NCBI RefSeq assembly: GCF_030063475.1
Contig: NZ_JASIRT010000026.1
Location: 1-64,000, forward strand
Direction: 5' to 3'
Origin: Roseomonas sp. E05
GTDB taxonomy: Bacteria; Pseudomonadota; Alphaproteobacteria; Acetobacterales; Acetobacteraceae
Length of the DNA: 64,000 nt
Shown here piece by piece: positions 26,094-34,704 of the stretch. The notes beneath the pieces are model-generated. The model was not told the origin of the DNA and made no database searches. It was given only the letters and a program-made list of their open reading frames with translations. The position numbers and the translations under genes are program-made. The number at the start of each line of letters is the position of its first letter. Position 1 is the stretch's first letter.

Positions 26094-28645
26094 GAGGGCG
26101 TCCCGGCCTTCTCCAGCTCGTGGAGGAGGGTCACCGGCTCGGGCTTGGGCATCGGCTTCTGCTCGGGCGGGGGCGTGCGCTCCTCGGCGATGCGCTCCAT
26201 CCGCCGCGCCAGCGCCGGCGCCTCGGTCAGCAGGCGGCGGAAATCCGCCGCATCCAGTTCCAGCAGGTGGCAGAAGCTGGTGGCCCGTGCCCGGCTGAGG
26301 CGGCGGGAGGGGGTCATCAGCTCCGCCTCGCCGAAGAAATCGCCATGCGTCAGCAGCACCTCGCCAGTGGCGGCCTGCAGCGAGACGTCGCCGCGGCTGA
26401 TGAAGAACACCGAGCGGGCGCGCTGGCGGCGGCGGTAGATCCACTCGCCCGGCACGGCGAAGCGGATGGTGACGCTCATCGCCAGGTCGTGCAGCAGCGC
26501 GTCCTGCAGCCCGGAGAAGATGGGGAACTCCTCGATCCGCTTGTCCAGCCCGGACTGGATGTTGAACTGCAGCGGCCGCGCCACCTGCCGGCGCAGCGCC
26601 TCCAGCCCGCGCATCAGCTCCTCGTAGAGTTCCTCGCCGACCAGCGACTCCTGCTTCAGCAGAGCATATTCCTCCAGCTCCAGCCGGAGGCCGATCTGGC
26701 GCAGCATCCGCGTCTCCAGTGCCTCGGCATAGCCGGGATACTGCAGCCGCAATGTCTCCATCGCGTCCGACAGCAGGTCCTCGCGGCGCCCGACGATGTC
26801 GGAAACCACTTCCGTGACGCGGGTGCCGAGCACCGGCTCCATGCGGCGGCGCATGAAGCGCTGCATGGAGAGGGCGACGAGATGCGCCAGCAGCAGCATC
26901 TCGAAGCGCTCGGCCATGCAGTGCATCAGCGGCTTGTCGATGCGGAACTTGCGGTGCAGCCACTGGGCGAGATGGAAGCGCAGCCCTGGCTGCAGCCGCC
27001 GCCGCGCCGCCCGGATGTAGCCGAGCCGCCCCTCGCTGCGGGCACCGTCGATCATGCTCTCGGCCGTCCAGAGCAGGTTCTCCATCACCCGCCGCGAGAG
27101 GCCCTGGTCCTGGAACATCTCCAGCAGCAGGGAGCGCTCCTGCGAGGCGAAGGTGATCAGGCCGAGGGTGACGCGCTCGCGGTCGCTGATCGCGGTGTCG
27201 AAGGTGTTGGCGGCGGTCTCCACCTTCACCCGGCGCTCATACATGTCCACCACATGGGCGGCGGCGGGGGCGGAGAAGCCGAACTCGGCGGCGGTGCGGC
27301 GCAGCTTGTCCCGCACCTCGCCGAGGCCGATGGCCACGATCTGGGTGCGCAGCGCCTGGTCGGCGGGGGAGAGGTGGTCGAGCTTCAGGGCGCGGACCAG
27401 GAAGCGCAGCGTGGTGCCGTTCACCAGCAGGGTGGAGAGCACGTAGCCGGTGGCGACGATGGCGACGAACTGCTGCACCTGCTGCGGCACCGCGTGGTTC
27501 TCGGTGACGGCCAGCGCCAGCGCCAGGGTGATGGCGCCGCGCATGCCACCCCAGAGCATCGTCACCTTGAAGGGGATCGGCACCCGCTGCGACAGCCGCG
27601 CCACCCGCAGCAGCGGCATCACGCCGAACAGCACCGCGGCGCGCGCCGCCATGGCCGCCGCGATCACCACGCCGATCAGGATGAGGTCCTGCTGCTCCAT
27701 GCCGAGCAGCAGCCGCGGCACCAGCATCGAGGCCATCACGAAGACCATCGAGCTGGCCCAGAAGGAGAGCTGATCCCAGATGTCCTGCAGGAACTGCCAG
27801 GAGCGGGGGCGGAAGGTGGAGGGGCCGACGGCGCTGACCGTCAGCCCGGCCGCCGCCGCGGCCACCACGCCGGAGAAGCCCAGCACCTCGTCACAGAGGA
27901 TGTAGCTGAGATAGGGCAGGGCGAGGGTCAGCGTGACCTCGGCGGTGCGGTTGCCGCCGAGCCAGGGCAGCACCAGCACCATCAGCCGCGCCAGGACGAA
28001 GCCCACCGCCAGCCCGCCGACGAAGGCGGTGACGAAGGTCAGCACGATGGTCGGCAGCGAGGCGGTGTGCTGCCCGGTGAGCTGGCCGAGGAAGATGGTG
28101 AAGATCGAAATGGCGGCGGCGTCGTTCAACAGGCTCTCGCCCTCGACGAGCCGGGTCAGGCGGCTGTTGGCGCCGATCTCGCGGAAGATGCTGACCACCG
28201 CCGAGGGATCGGTGGTGGCCACGATGGCCCCCAGCATCAGGCAGGCGGTGAGCGAGACCCCGGCCAGGGGGGCGAGCGCGAAGCCGATCGCCGCCGTGGT
28301 CACCACGACAGCCACCACGGCCATCACCAGCACGGGCGCCCAGTCCCGCGCCAGGCGGCGCACGTCGATCGAGAGCGAGCCGTGGAACACCAGCAGCGGC
28401 AGGAAGATGAACAGGAAGGCCTCGGCGTTCACCGGGAAGCGCAACAGGGTGCTGGCGGCCTCGTCGAGCGGGGTGGGCCGTGGTGTGCTCAGCAGCAGCG
28501 TGGCGCCGCCGCCGAGCAGCACGCCCACCACCGCGAGCAGCACCGTGCTGGAAAGCATCAACCGTCGCGCGAGAGGTTGAATGGTGCTGACGACGATCAG
28601 CAGGAGGGCAATGACGAGGAGGGTGTTGGGCAGGGTCGTCAGCAT
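26090..28645 (-). CDS. CPA1-type cation/proton antiporter with C-terminal cyclic-nucleotide-binding domain
   Basis: An 851-residue membrane protein. Residues 1-420 hold about 12 transmembrane segments of a Na+/H+ exchanger, with the ion-site sequence TTDPSAVVSIF and VEGESLLNDAAAIS (CPA1 Asn-Asp motif). A long cytoplasmic helical region follows. Residues about 715-820 form a cNMP-binding fold (VPGEWIYRRRQRARSVFFIS and HGDFFGEAELMTPSRRLSRA, resembling the phosphate-binding cassette). This suggests gating by a cyclic nucleotide or another ligand. It is divergent from guaD. Its TAG stop lies within the CTAGAGCA repeat. Confidence 0.9.
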   Translation of the reverse strand: MLTTLPNTLLVIALLLIVVSTIQPLARRLMLSSTVLLAVVGVLLGGGATLLLSTPRPTPLDEAASTLLRFPVNAEAFLFIFLPLLVFHGSLSIDVRRLARDWAPVLVMAVVAVVVTTAAIGFALAPLAGVSLTACLMLGAIVATTDPSAVVSIFREIGANSRLTRLVEGESLLNDAAAISIFTIFLGQLTGQHTASLPTIVLTFVTAFVGGLAVGFVLARLMVLVLPWLGGNRTAEVTLTLALPYLSYILCDEVLGFSGVVAAAAAGLTVSAVGPSTFRPRSWQFLQDIWDQLSFWASSMVFVMASMLVPRLLLGMEQQDLILIGVVIAAAMAARAAVLFGVMPLLRVARLSQRVPIPFKVTMLWGGMRGAITLALALAVTENHAVPQQVQQFVAIVATGYVLSTLLVNGTTLRFLVRALKLDHLSPADQALRTQIVAIGLGEVRDKLRRTAAEFGFSAPAAAHVVDMYERRVKVETAANTFDTAISDRERVTLGLITFASQERSLLLEMFQDQGLSRRVMENLLWTAESMIDGARSEGRLGYIRAARRRLQPGLRFHLAQWLHRKFRIDKPLMHCMAERFEMLLLAHLVALSMQRFMRRRMEPVLGTRVTEVVSDIVGRREDLLSDAMETLRLQYPGYAEALETRMLRQIGLRLELEEYALLKQESLVGEELYEELMRGLEALRRQVARPLQFNIQSGLDKRIEEFPIFSGLQDALLHDLAMSVTIRFAVPGEWIYRRRQRARSVFFISRGDVSLQAATGEVLLTHGDFFGEAELMTPSRRLSRARATSFCHLLELDAADFRRLLTEAPALARRMERIAEERTPPPEQKPMPKPEPVTLLHELEKAGTPS

Positions 28646-28782
28646 CGGTCCACTCGTCTCGCGCCGTGCCGAAGCTGGCGGCGGCTGGGCAATGAGGCCG
28701 TTCTGGCCCGGCTCTGCGGCGGATATAGGGCGGAGGGCTCCGATCGCATTGTGACATATCGCGTCGGCGCCGCCGCCGGGGC

Positions 28783-30117
28783 ATGATCGCCGGGATGGAA
28801 CAGAACAGGCACGTCTCCCCCCGGCATGCGCTGCGCGGCGCGGCGATCAGCTTCCGGGCGGACCCTTTCCTCACCGCGCCTGAAGCGGCCCTGGAGCACT
28901 GGCCGGATGCGCTGGTGGTAATCGAGGCGGGGCGCATCGCCGCAATCGGCCCCTGGTCCGCCGAGGCGGCGGCCGGCCTGCCGGTGACGCACTACCCCGA
29001 CGCGCTGCTCTGCCCCGGCTTCATCGACACCCATGTGCATTACCCGCAGACGCCGATGATCGGCGCCTATGGCGAGCACCTGCTGGAATGGCTGGAGCGC
29101 TACACCTTCCCTGCCGAACTGGCCTTCGCCGACCCGGAGCACGCCGCCCGGGTGGCGCGGGTCTTCCTGCGCGAGCTGCTGGCGGCGGGCACCACCACGG
29201 CGGCGGTCTACTGCACCAGCCATGCCGCCTCGGTGGAGGCCTTCTTCACCGAATCGGCCCGGCTGAACACCCGCATGATCGCCGGCAAGGTGCTGATGGA
29301 CCGCCACGCGCCTGAGGGCCTGCTCGACCCGCCGGGCGGCGGCATCGCCGAATCCCGCGCCCTGATCGAGCGCTGGCACGGGAAGGGGCGGCAGCTCTAC
29401 GCCATCACGCCGCGCTTCGCCCCCACTTCCAGCCCGGCGCAGCTGGAGGCCGCCGGGCAGCTCTGGCGCGAGCATCCCGGCACCTATCTGCAGACCCACC
29501 TCTCGGAGAGCCCGGCCGAGATCGCCTGGGTGCGCGCGCTCTTCCCTGCGGCCGAGAATTACCTGGACGTCTATCGCCGCGCCGGGCTGACCGGGCCGCG
29601 CGCCGTGTTCGGCCACGGCATCCACCTCTCGGAGGGGGAATTCTGCCAGTGCCACCGCACCGGCTCGGCGCTGGCGCATTGCCCGACCTCCAACCTGTTT
29701 CTCGGCAGTGGCCTGTTCCGCGCCTTCGAGGCCAAGCGGGCGGACCGTCCCGTCCGCCTCGGGCTGGGAAGCGATCTCGGCGCCGGCACCAGCTTCTCGC
29801 CCCTGCGGACCATGGGCGAGGCCTACAAGGTGGCGCAACTCAACGACACGCGCCTCTCCGCCCTGCACGCCTTCTACCTGGCAACGCTGGGCGGCGCCGA
29901 GGCGCTCTACCTCGACGACCGCATCGGCCGCATCGCGCCGGGCTACGAGGCCGACCTCGTGGTGCTGGACCTCAAGGCCACCCCGCTGCTCGACTTCCGC
30001 CTGGGCTTTTGCCGCGACCTCGCCGAGCGGCTCTTCGTGCTGATGACGCTGGGCGACGAGCGTGTCATTCGCGCCACATATGTGGCCGGCGTGCCGGTCG
30101 CCGGGCGTGGGGGCTGA
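28783..30117 (+). CDS. guaD: Guanine deaminase
   Basis: A 444-residue amidohydrolase-superfamily enzyme that converts guanine to xanthine and ammonia. The metal site begins PGFIDTHVHYPQ, followed by the His in LQTHLSESPAEI, FGHGIHLSEGEF and the Asp in RLGLGSDLGAGTS. The SHAAS and NDTRLSALHAFYLATLGGAE sequences fit GuaD. Length matches the family. ATG 28795 is another possible start. It is divergent from the antiporter gene; no xanthine dehydrogenase genes are near. Confidence 0.93.
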   Translation: MIAGMEQNRHVSPRHALRGAAISFRADPFLTAPEAALEHWPDALVVIEAGRIAAIGPWSAEAAAGLPVTHYPDALLCPGFIDTHVHYPQTPMIGAYGEHLLEWLERYTFPAELAFADPEHAARVARVFLRELLAAGTTTAAVYCTSHAASVEAFFTESARLNTRMIAGKVLMDRHAPEGLLDPPGGGIAESRALIERWHGKGRQLYAITPRFAPTSSPAQLEAAGQLWREHPGTYLQTHLSESPAEIAWVRALFPAAENYLDVYRRAGLTGPRAVFGHGIHLSEGEFCQCHRTGSALAHCPTSNLFLGSGLFRAFEAKRADRPVRLGLGSDLGAGTSFSPLRTMGEAYKVAQLNDTRLSALHAFYLATLGGAEALYLDDRIGRIAPGYEADLVVLDLKATPLLDFRLGFCRDLAERLFVLMTLGDERVIRATYVAGVPVAGRGG

Positions 30118-30281
30118 TTTCCGCCGTTACACGCCGAAACCTGCCTGAGGAATGCACGTTGCTCCGAAGCCGGCCGGAAGGGCGGCCTTGGCTGCGGCGG
30201 CGGGCGCTCGCCCGTCCCGCGTCCCTCTAACCGGAACCAGGCAGCCGCCATCCTGCGGTCGCTCCTGGCGGAGACTCTCGC

Positions 30282-30539
30282 ATGTCGATCATCTGGACCA
30301 TCATTATCGGCCTCGTCGCCGGTCTCATCGCCAAGATGCTGATGCCGGGCCGTGACCCGGGGGGCTTCATCATCACCATCCTGCTCGGCATCGTGGGCGC
30401 GATCGTGGCGACCTATCTGGGCCAGGCCATTGGCTGGTACCGCGCCGATGAAGGAGCAGGATTCATCGGGGCAATCGTCGGAGCCGTCATCCTGCTGGCG
30501 ATCTACCGCCTGGTCCGCGGACGCTCGGCGCACAGCTGA
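30282..30539 (+). CDS. GlsB/YeaQ/YmgE-family membrane protein
   Basis: An 85-residue integral membrane protein with three hydrophobic segments: IIWTIIIGLVAGLIAKML, the segment after GRDPGGF (FIITILLGIVGAIVATYL) and FIGAIVGAVILLAIYRLV. Gly-rich helices and the LMPGRDPGG loop are typical of this stress-linked family, whose molecular role is not settled. A GGCGGAG element precedes the ATG. A copy of the two-armed repeat follows the stop. Confidence 0.92.
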   Translation: MSIIWTIIIGLVAGLIAKMLMPGRDPGGFIITILLGIVGAIVATYLGQAIGWYRADEGAGFIGAIVGAVILLAIYRLVRGRSAHS

Positions 30540-30551
30540 CGCCGGCAGCAA

Positions 30552-30678
30552 GGCTGGGGGAAGGAATTCCCCCAGGCCCCCTTCTGTTTTCCGCATGTTT
30601 CCCGCAGGGGTGGCAAGCGCAGCTCTTAACCGACAAAAAGAAGATGGGGGTTCGGGGGAATTCCTTTCCCCGATCTTC
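30552..30678. repeat. Two-armed intergenic repeat, copy 2
   Basis: The left hairpin is CTGGGGGAA / TTCCCCCAG with loop GGAA (30554-30575). The right arm AAGAAGATGGGGG leads to a second GAATTC-centred stem ending near 30672. The middle differs from copy 1. It fills the gap between the convergent glsB-like and MDR genes and may terminate both. Confidence 0.8.
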
Positions 30679-30691
30679 TCTTCTCCACTTC

Positions 30692-31690
30692 TTAGAGCGC
30701 CACCACCAGCTTGCCGAAGTTGCGCCCCTCCAGCAGTCCGATGAAGGCCTCCGGCGCCTTCTCCAGCCCCTGCACCACGTCTTCCTTCCACTTCAGCCTG
30801 CCCTCGCGGATCCAGGCGGCGCCGCGCTGGCGCCAGACCGGCCAGGCGCGCGGGTGGTCGGAGATGATGAAGCCTTCCAGCCGCAGCCGCTTGCGGTTGA
30901 TGCTGGAGAGGTTCGGGCCGGGCGGCAGCGGGCGGACGTTGTAGGTGGCCACCGTGCCGCAGAAGGCCATGCGGCCGAACTCGCGCATGCGCGGGAAGAC
31001 CGCCGCCTGCACCGCGCCGCCGACATTCTCGAAATAGACGTCGATGCCTTCGGGGCAGGCCGCGTCCAGCGCCGCCTCCAGGTCGTCGCGATGGTCCAGG
31101 CAGGCGTCGAAGCCCAACGTCTCCGTGACGTAGCGGCACTTCTCGGGGCCGCCGGCGATGCCGATGACGCGCGCCCCCATCTGCTTCGCCACCTGCCCGG
31201 CGACGCTCCCCACCGCCCCCGAGGCGGCGGAGACGACGAAGGTCTCCCCTGGCCGCGGCTGGCCGATCTCGGTGACGCCGACCCAGGCGGTGACGCCCGG
31301 CATGCCCAGCACGCCCAGCCAGGCGGTGGGCGGCACGCCCCCCTCCTTCGGCAGCTTCAGCAGCGATCCGCCAGAAGCCACCGAGTAGCGCTGCCAGCCG
31401 CGCGCGCCGCCGACCCAGTCGCCGGGCGCGAAGGCGGGGTGCTGGCTCTCCACCACCTCGCCGACGCACTCGCCTTCCATCACCCCGCCCAGCGGGACCG
31501 GCTTCGCATAGGAGGCCGCATCATCCATCCGCCCGCGCATATAAGGGTCGAGCGAGAGATAGCGGTGGCGCACCAGCACCTCGCCCTTCACCGGGCTGGG
31601 GCGGGGACCCTCCGAGAGTTCGAAGTGCTCCGGGCCCGGCCGGCCCTTTGGCCGCGCCCGCAGAAGGACGCGCAGATTGTTTTCAGCCAT
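30692..31690 (-). CDS. MDR-family NADP-dependent oxidoreductase
   Basis: A 332-residue zinc-independent medium-chain dehydrogenase/reductase of the CurA/prostaglandin-reductase type. It begins with VLLRARPKGRPGPEHFEL and RYLSLDPYMRGRM; the nucleotide site is VVSAASGAVGSVAGQVAK, followed by VIGIAGGPEKC, and IDVYFENVGGAV is typical of the group. It probably reduces alpha,beta-unsaturated ketones or aldehydes with NADPH. ATG 31690 has GGGAGGAG upstream, which rules out the longer ORF. It is divergent from the DUF305 gene. Confidence 0.92.
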   Translation of the reverse strand: MAENNLRVLLRARPKGRPGPEHFELSEGPRPSPVKGEVLVRHRYLSLDPYMRGRMDDAASYAKPVPLGGVMEGECVGEVVESQHPAFAPGDWVGGARGWQRYSVASGGSLLKLPKEGGVPPTAWLGVLGMPGVTAWVGVTEIGQPRPGETFVVSAASGAVGSVAGQVAKQMGARVIGIAGGPEKCRYVTETLGFDACLDHRDDLEAALDAACPEGIDVYFENVGGAVQAAVFPRMREFGRMAFCGTVATYNVRPLPPGPNLSSINRKRLRLEGFIISDHPRAWPVWRQRGAAWIREGRLKWKEDVVQGLEKAPEAFIGLLEGRNFGKLVVAL

Positions 31691-31761
31691 GTGATGGAAC
31701 TCCTCCCGCAATCGATCGATTGGCCTGCCGGTAAGGCGGCGACAGGAGAGACAGCAGCGGA

Positions 31762-32517
31762 ATGAAGCGGATGGCAAGCATGGGCTTCGCGGCGGTGCTG
31801 GCGGTGGCCCTGAATGCCGCCCCGACGCGGGCGGAGCATGGCGATGTGGGCCGCTACTACGATGCCGGCCGGGAAGATGACACGGCGCCGATCACCACCA
31901 CCTGGTGGGACGTGCTGCCGCGCGAGGAGGCGGATGCCGCCATTGCCGCTGACCGGCACTATATCGAGGGCATGCGCCCGCATCATGCCGGGGCCCTGAC
32001 GCTGGCGAAGGGCTATCTGGCCGACCCCGAGGCGCGGAACCCGGTGCTGCGCCGCCTGGCCGGCTCCATCCTGCGGAACCAGGCCTTCGAGATCCTGCTG
32101 CTGGATACGGTCGGCGAGCAGGTGCGGCAGCCGCCGGTGCCGCTGTTCGGGGGCCTTGTGCTGCGCCCGGTGGCGGTGGAGGGGCTGGGCCAGAGCCGGC
32201 GCATTCTGCACACCCCGGGTCCCGGCCCGCTGGCCCTGCTGAACGGCGGCGCGCCGACCACCGAGACCGATCTGCGCTTCGCCAAGGAGATGCGCGTCCA
32301 CCATGCCGCCGCAGTGCGCATGGCACGGAACTACAATGCCGGGGCGGAGGCGCGGAACAACTTTCTCCGGCTGATGAATGTGAACATCGTCACCGACCAG
32401 ACGCAGGAGATCGCCATCATGGACCGCGTGCTGGCGGCGCATCCCAGGCGGGCCGCGGCGATCACGGTGGATCCGGCCAGCATTCCCGGCATGGAGCACA
32501 TGATGGGCGGAAAGTGA
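31762..32517 (+). CDS. Secreted DUF305 (ferritin-like) protein
   Basis: A 251-residue protein with a signal peptide (MGFAAVLAVALNAAPTRA). Two DUF305-type halves carry the family His-His signature: EGMRPHHAGALTLAKGYL and MRVHHAAAVRMARNYN. DUF305 proteins are four-helix, ferritin-like and often near metal genes, but no metal-resistance partner is present here. Its function is unproven. The 3' end is followed by a half copy of the GAATTC repeat with a T-run. Confidence 0.88.
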   Translation: MKRMASMGFAAVLAVALNAAPTRAEHGDVGRYYDAGREDDTAPITTTWWDVLPREEADAAIAADRHYIEGMRPHHAGALTLAKGYLADPEARNPVLRRLAGSILRNQAFEILLLDTVGEQVRQPPVPLFGGLVLRPVAVEGLGQSRRILHTPGPGPLALLNGGAPTTETDLRFAKEMRVHHAAAVRMARNYNAGAEARNNFLRLMNVNIVTDQTQEIAIMDRVLAAHPRRAAAITVDPASIPGMEHMMGGK

Positions 32518-32551
32518 GCGCCTGGACCTTCCCGGCCGGCGACAGACTCGC

Positions 32552-32597
32552 AAAAGAAAGATGGGGGTCCGGGGGAATTCCTTCCCCCGGCCTTTTT
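32552..32597 (+). terminator. Half copy of the two-armed repeat, T-tailed hairpin
   Basis: Only the right arm is present (AAAAGAAAGATGGGGG). It leads to a 9-bp perfect stem CCGGGGGAA / TTCCCCCGG with loop TTCC at 32569-32590. CCTTTTT follows at once, so this copy has the form of an intrinsic terminator for the DUF305 gene. It lies between convergent genes. Confidence 0.7.
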
Positions 32598-32599
32598 CT

Positions 32600-34621
32600 T
32601 CACTCCCGCTCGCGCAGGTAGTCCTCGCTGGTCTTCGGCCGGGGCCGGGCCGGGCCGGCATAGGGGTCGAGCTGCCCGCTGGTGGCGACGCCGACGCGGC
32701 AGTCCTCGCAGAGGTCGAGCAGTCCCAGGCGGGCCGGGTCCTGGAACATCCAGTGCCCCTTGGCGCGCAGCCGGGCCTTCACCCGGTCGATCGAGGCGCG
32801 GGTGCCGAAGGCCTTGGCGCAGCCCGGGCAGATCGCCGGTTCCTCCTGCTTCACCACCTGGCGGATCGCGGCCTCGGGCGCCAGGTTGAGGCGCGGCGAC
32901 AGGGTGATGACCTTCTCCGGGCAGGTGCTGGCGCAGAGGCCGCACTGCACGCAGGCATCCTCCAGGAAGGAGAGCTCCGGCCGCTCGGGATTGGCGGCGA
33001 AGGCGCCGGTCGGGCAGACCATGGTGCAGGCCAGGCAGAGGGTGCAGCCCTCCACCGCCACACGGGCCTCGCCGAAGGGCGCGGCGGCGGGCAGCGGAAT
33101 GGCGATGGCCGGGCTTTCGGCGGCCTCGCGCAGCGCGCCGAGCGCCGCCTTCAGGATTTCGCGCGGCGCGCCCATCGGCAGGAACTCGGCGCCGGCGGCG
33201 GGGGCGGGGCGGGGCGCCGCCTCCAGCGCCTCGCGCAGGGTGAAGGGGTCGTCCGTCTCGATGGCGCCCGGCGCATGCGGCAGGCCGAGCCCGGCGAGCA
33301 GGGCCGCGGCGTAGTCCAGGTTGCGCAGCACGCCCTCGGCGCCATGCGGGCGATGCGCCGGCAGCAGCACCCGCAGGTCGCTGGCGCCCCAGGCGAAGGG
33401 CGCCACCAGCAAGGCGAGGTCGGCGGCGGTCGGCTCGTTCACCCGCACCGGCAGCACATGCGCCGGCAGGCCGGGGCCGTGGCGGGAGAGCGCGTCGAGC
33501 ATGGCCTCGCCGCCGCCGCCATGCAGCAGCAGGGTGGGGGCTTGCCCGCCGGCCGCGCGATAGGCCAGCAGCAGGGTGCGGATGCGGCGCAGCAGGGCGT
33601 CGGTGGGCGGAAGGGCGTATTGCGCGGCACCCGTCGGGCAGACGGCGGCGCAGGCACCGCAGCCGGCGCAGATTTCCGCGCTGATCGCCACGCTTTCCCA
33701 ATGGCCCTCGGCGCCGGGGGTGATGGCGCCGGTCGGGCAGAGGTCGAGGCAGCGGGTGCAGCCGGTGCGCTTGTTGCGGGCATGGGCGCAAAGCCCGGCC
33801 TCGAAGCGGATGAAGCGCGGCTTTTCGAAGCCGCCGACCAGCTCCGCCGCCTGGGCGGCGAGGCGGGCGATCGCCGCCGCATCCTCCGGCGCCGCGCGCA
33901 GATAGCCTTGCCGCACCTCATGGGCGGGGAAGAGCGGCGACCCGCCGGTGAGGTCGAGGATCAGGTCGCACTGGCTGGTGGCACCGTCACGCGCCGAGCC
34001 CCAGCGATAGGCGGCGCGGGAGGAGGGCGAGGCGGCGGCGAAGCCGTCGATGGTAACGGCGAAGCTGCCGAGCCAGCCGGTGGCGTTGCGCGCCCGGCCG
34101 CGCAGCACGGGGTACTCGGCCTGCGGGCGCGGGGCGACCTCCGCCTCGCCGGTGAGCAGCACGGTGAGGTCGAGTTTCTCCTTCAGCTGCTCGGCGAGGT
34201 CGAGCGCCGCCGCGTCCCGGCCGAGGATCAGGGCGATGCCCTGGCTTTCCAGCGGCACCAGCGGAGTAGGCGGCATCGGCACGGCGGTGGCGGCCAGCAG
34301 GGCGGCCATCTTCGGGCCCGCCTGCGCGCCCTCCTCGGACCAGCCGGCCTGCTCGCGGATATTGACGAAGTCCAGGGCGCCGGCATGGCCGGCGGCCTCC
34401 GCTTCCTGGCGGAACAGCGGCGCCTCCTGCGTGCAGCCGACAGTGATGTCGCCTTGGCCCAGCGCCGCCAGGAAGCGGTCGAGCTGGCTGCGGCAAAGCT
34501 GCTCGGCGCTGCGCAGGCGGCCGCCGCAGCCGCGTGCCAGCGCCTTGCCGTCCAGCACCATGCTGTCCTCGCAACTGCAGGCGAAGACGGTACGCGCGGG
34601 CTGGTTCGCGGAATCGGTCAT
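32600..34621 (-). CDS. Multi-cluster 4Fe-4S protein of the formate dehydrogenase locus
   Basis: A 673-residue soluble protein. The N-terminus (FACSCEDSM, then DITVGCTQEAPLFRQEAEAA and FVNIREQAGWS) resembles the N-terminal domain of heterodisulfide reductase HdrA. A first ferredoxin pair lies near 278-330 (CTRCLDLCPTGAI, CAGCGACAAVCPTGA) and a second near 535-590 (CTLCLACTMVCPTGAF, CVQCGLCASTCPEKVI). CPGCAKAFG and LCEDCRVGV near the end add Cys pairs. It probably moves electrons to or from formate dehydrogenase or serves in its maturation. ATG 34621 has CAGGAG upstream. It is divergent from the lipoate-ligase-like gene. Confidence 0.82.
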   Translation of the reverse strand: MTDSANQPARTVFACSCEDSMVLDGKALARGCGGRLRSAEQLCRSQLDRFLAALGQGDITVGCTQEAPLFRQEAEAAGHAGALDFVNIREQAGWSEEGAQAGPKMAALLAATAVPMPPTPLVPLESQGIALILGRDAAALDLAEQLKEKLDLTVLLTGEAEVAPRPQAEYPVLRGRARNATGWLGSFAVTIDGFAAASPSSRAAYRWGSARDGATSQCDLILDLTGGSPLFPAHEVRQGYLRAAPEDAAAIARLAAQAAELVGGFEKPRFIRFEAGLCAHARNKRTGCTRCLDLCPTGAITPGAEGHWESVAISAEICAGCGACAAVCPTGAAQYALPPTDALLRRIRTLLLAYRAAGGQAPTLLLHGGGGEAMLDALSRHGPGLPAHVLPVRVNEPTAADLALLVAPFAWGASDLRVLLPAHRPHGAEGVLRNLDYAAALLAGLGLPHAPGAIETDDPFTLREALEAAPRPAPAAGAEFLPMGAPREILKAALGALREAAESPAIAIPLPAAAPFGEARVAVEGCTLCLACTMVCPTGAFAANPERPELSFLEDACVQCGLCASTCPEKVITLSPRLNLAPEAAIRQVVKQEEPAICPGCAKAFGTRASIDRVKARLRAKGHWMFQDPARLGLLDLCEDCRVGVATSGQLDPYAGPARPRPKTSEDYLRERE

Positions 34622-34704
34622 GCATTCTCCTGCCCGCTGTGCTGGCGCGGGCCGAAGCGCATATATCGTCACGCCAGCTCCATTTCCAAAGGAATGCCGC
34701 CCGG

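Noticed and set aside
26039-28786. 915-residue open frame on the plus strand
   Set aside because: His/Gln/Gly-rich mirror of the antiporter gene; no family features.
30232-30258. Possible general-stress (EcfG-type) promoter before the GlsB-like gene
   Set aside because: GGAAC is present, but the partner is CGGT at 18 bases rather than CGTT at 16-17, so the match is too weak.
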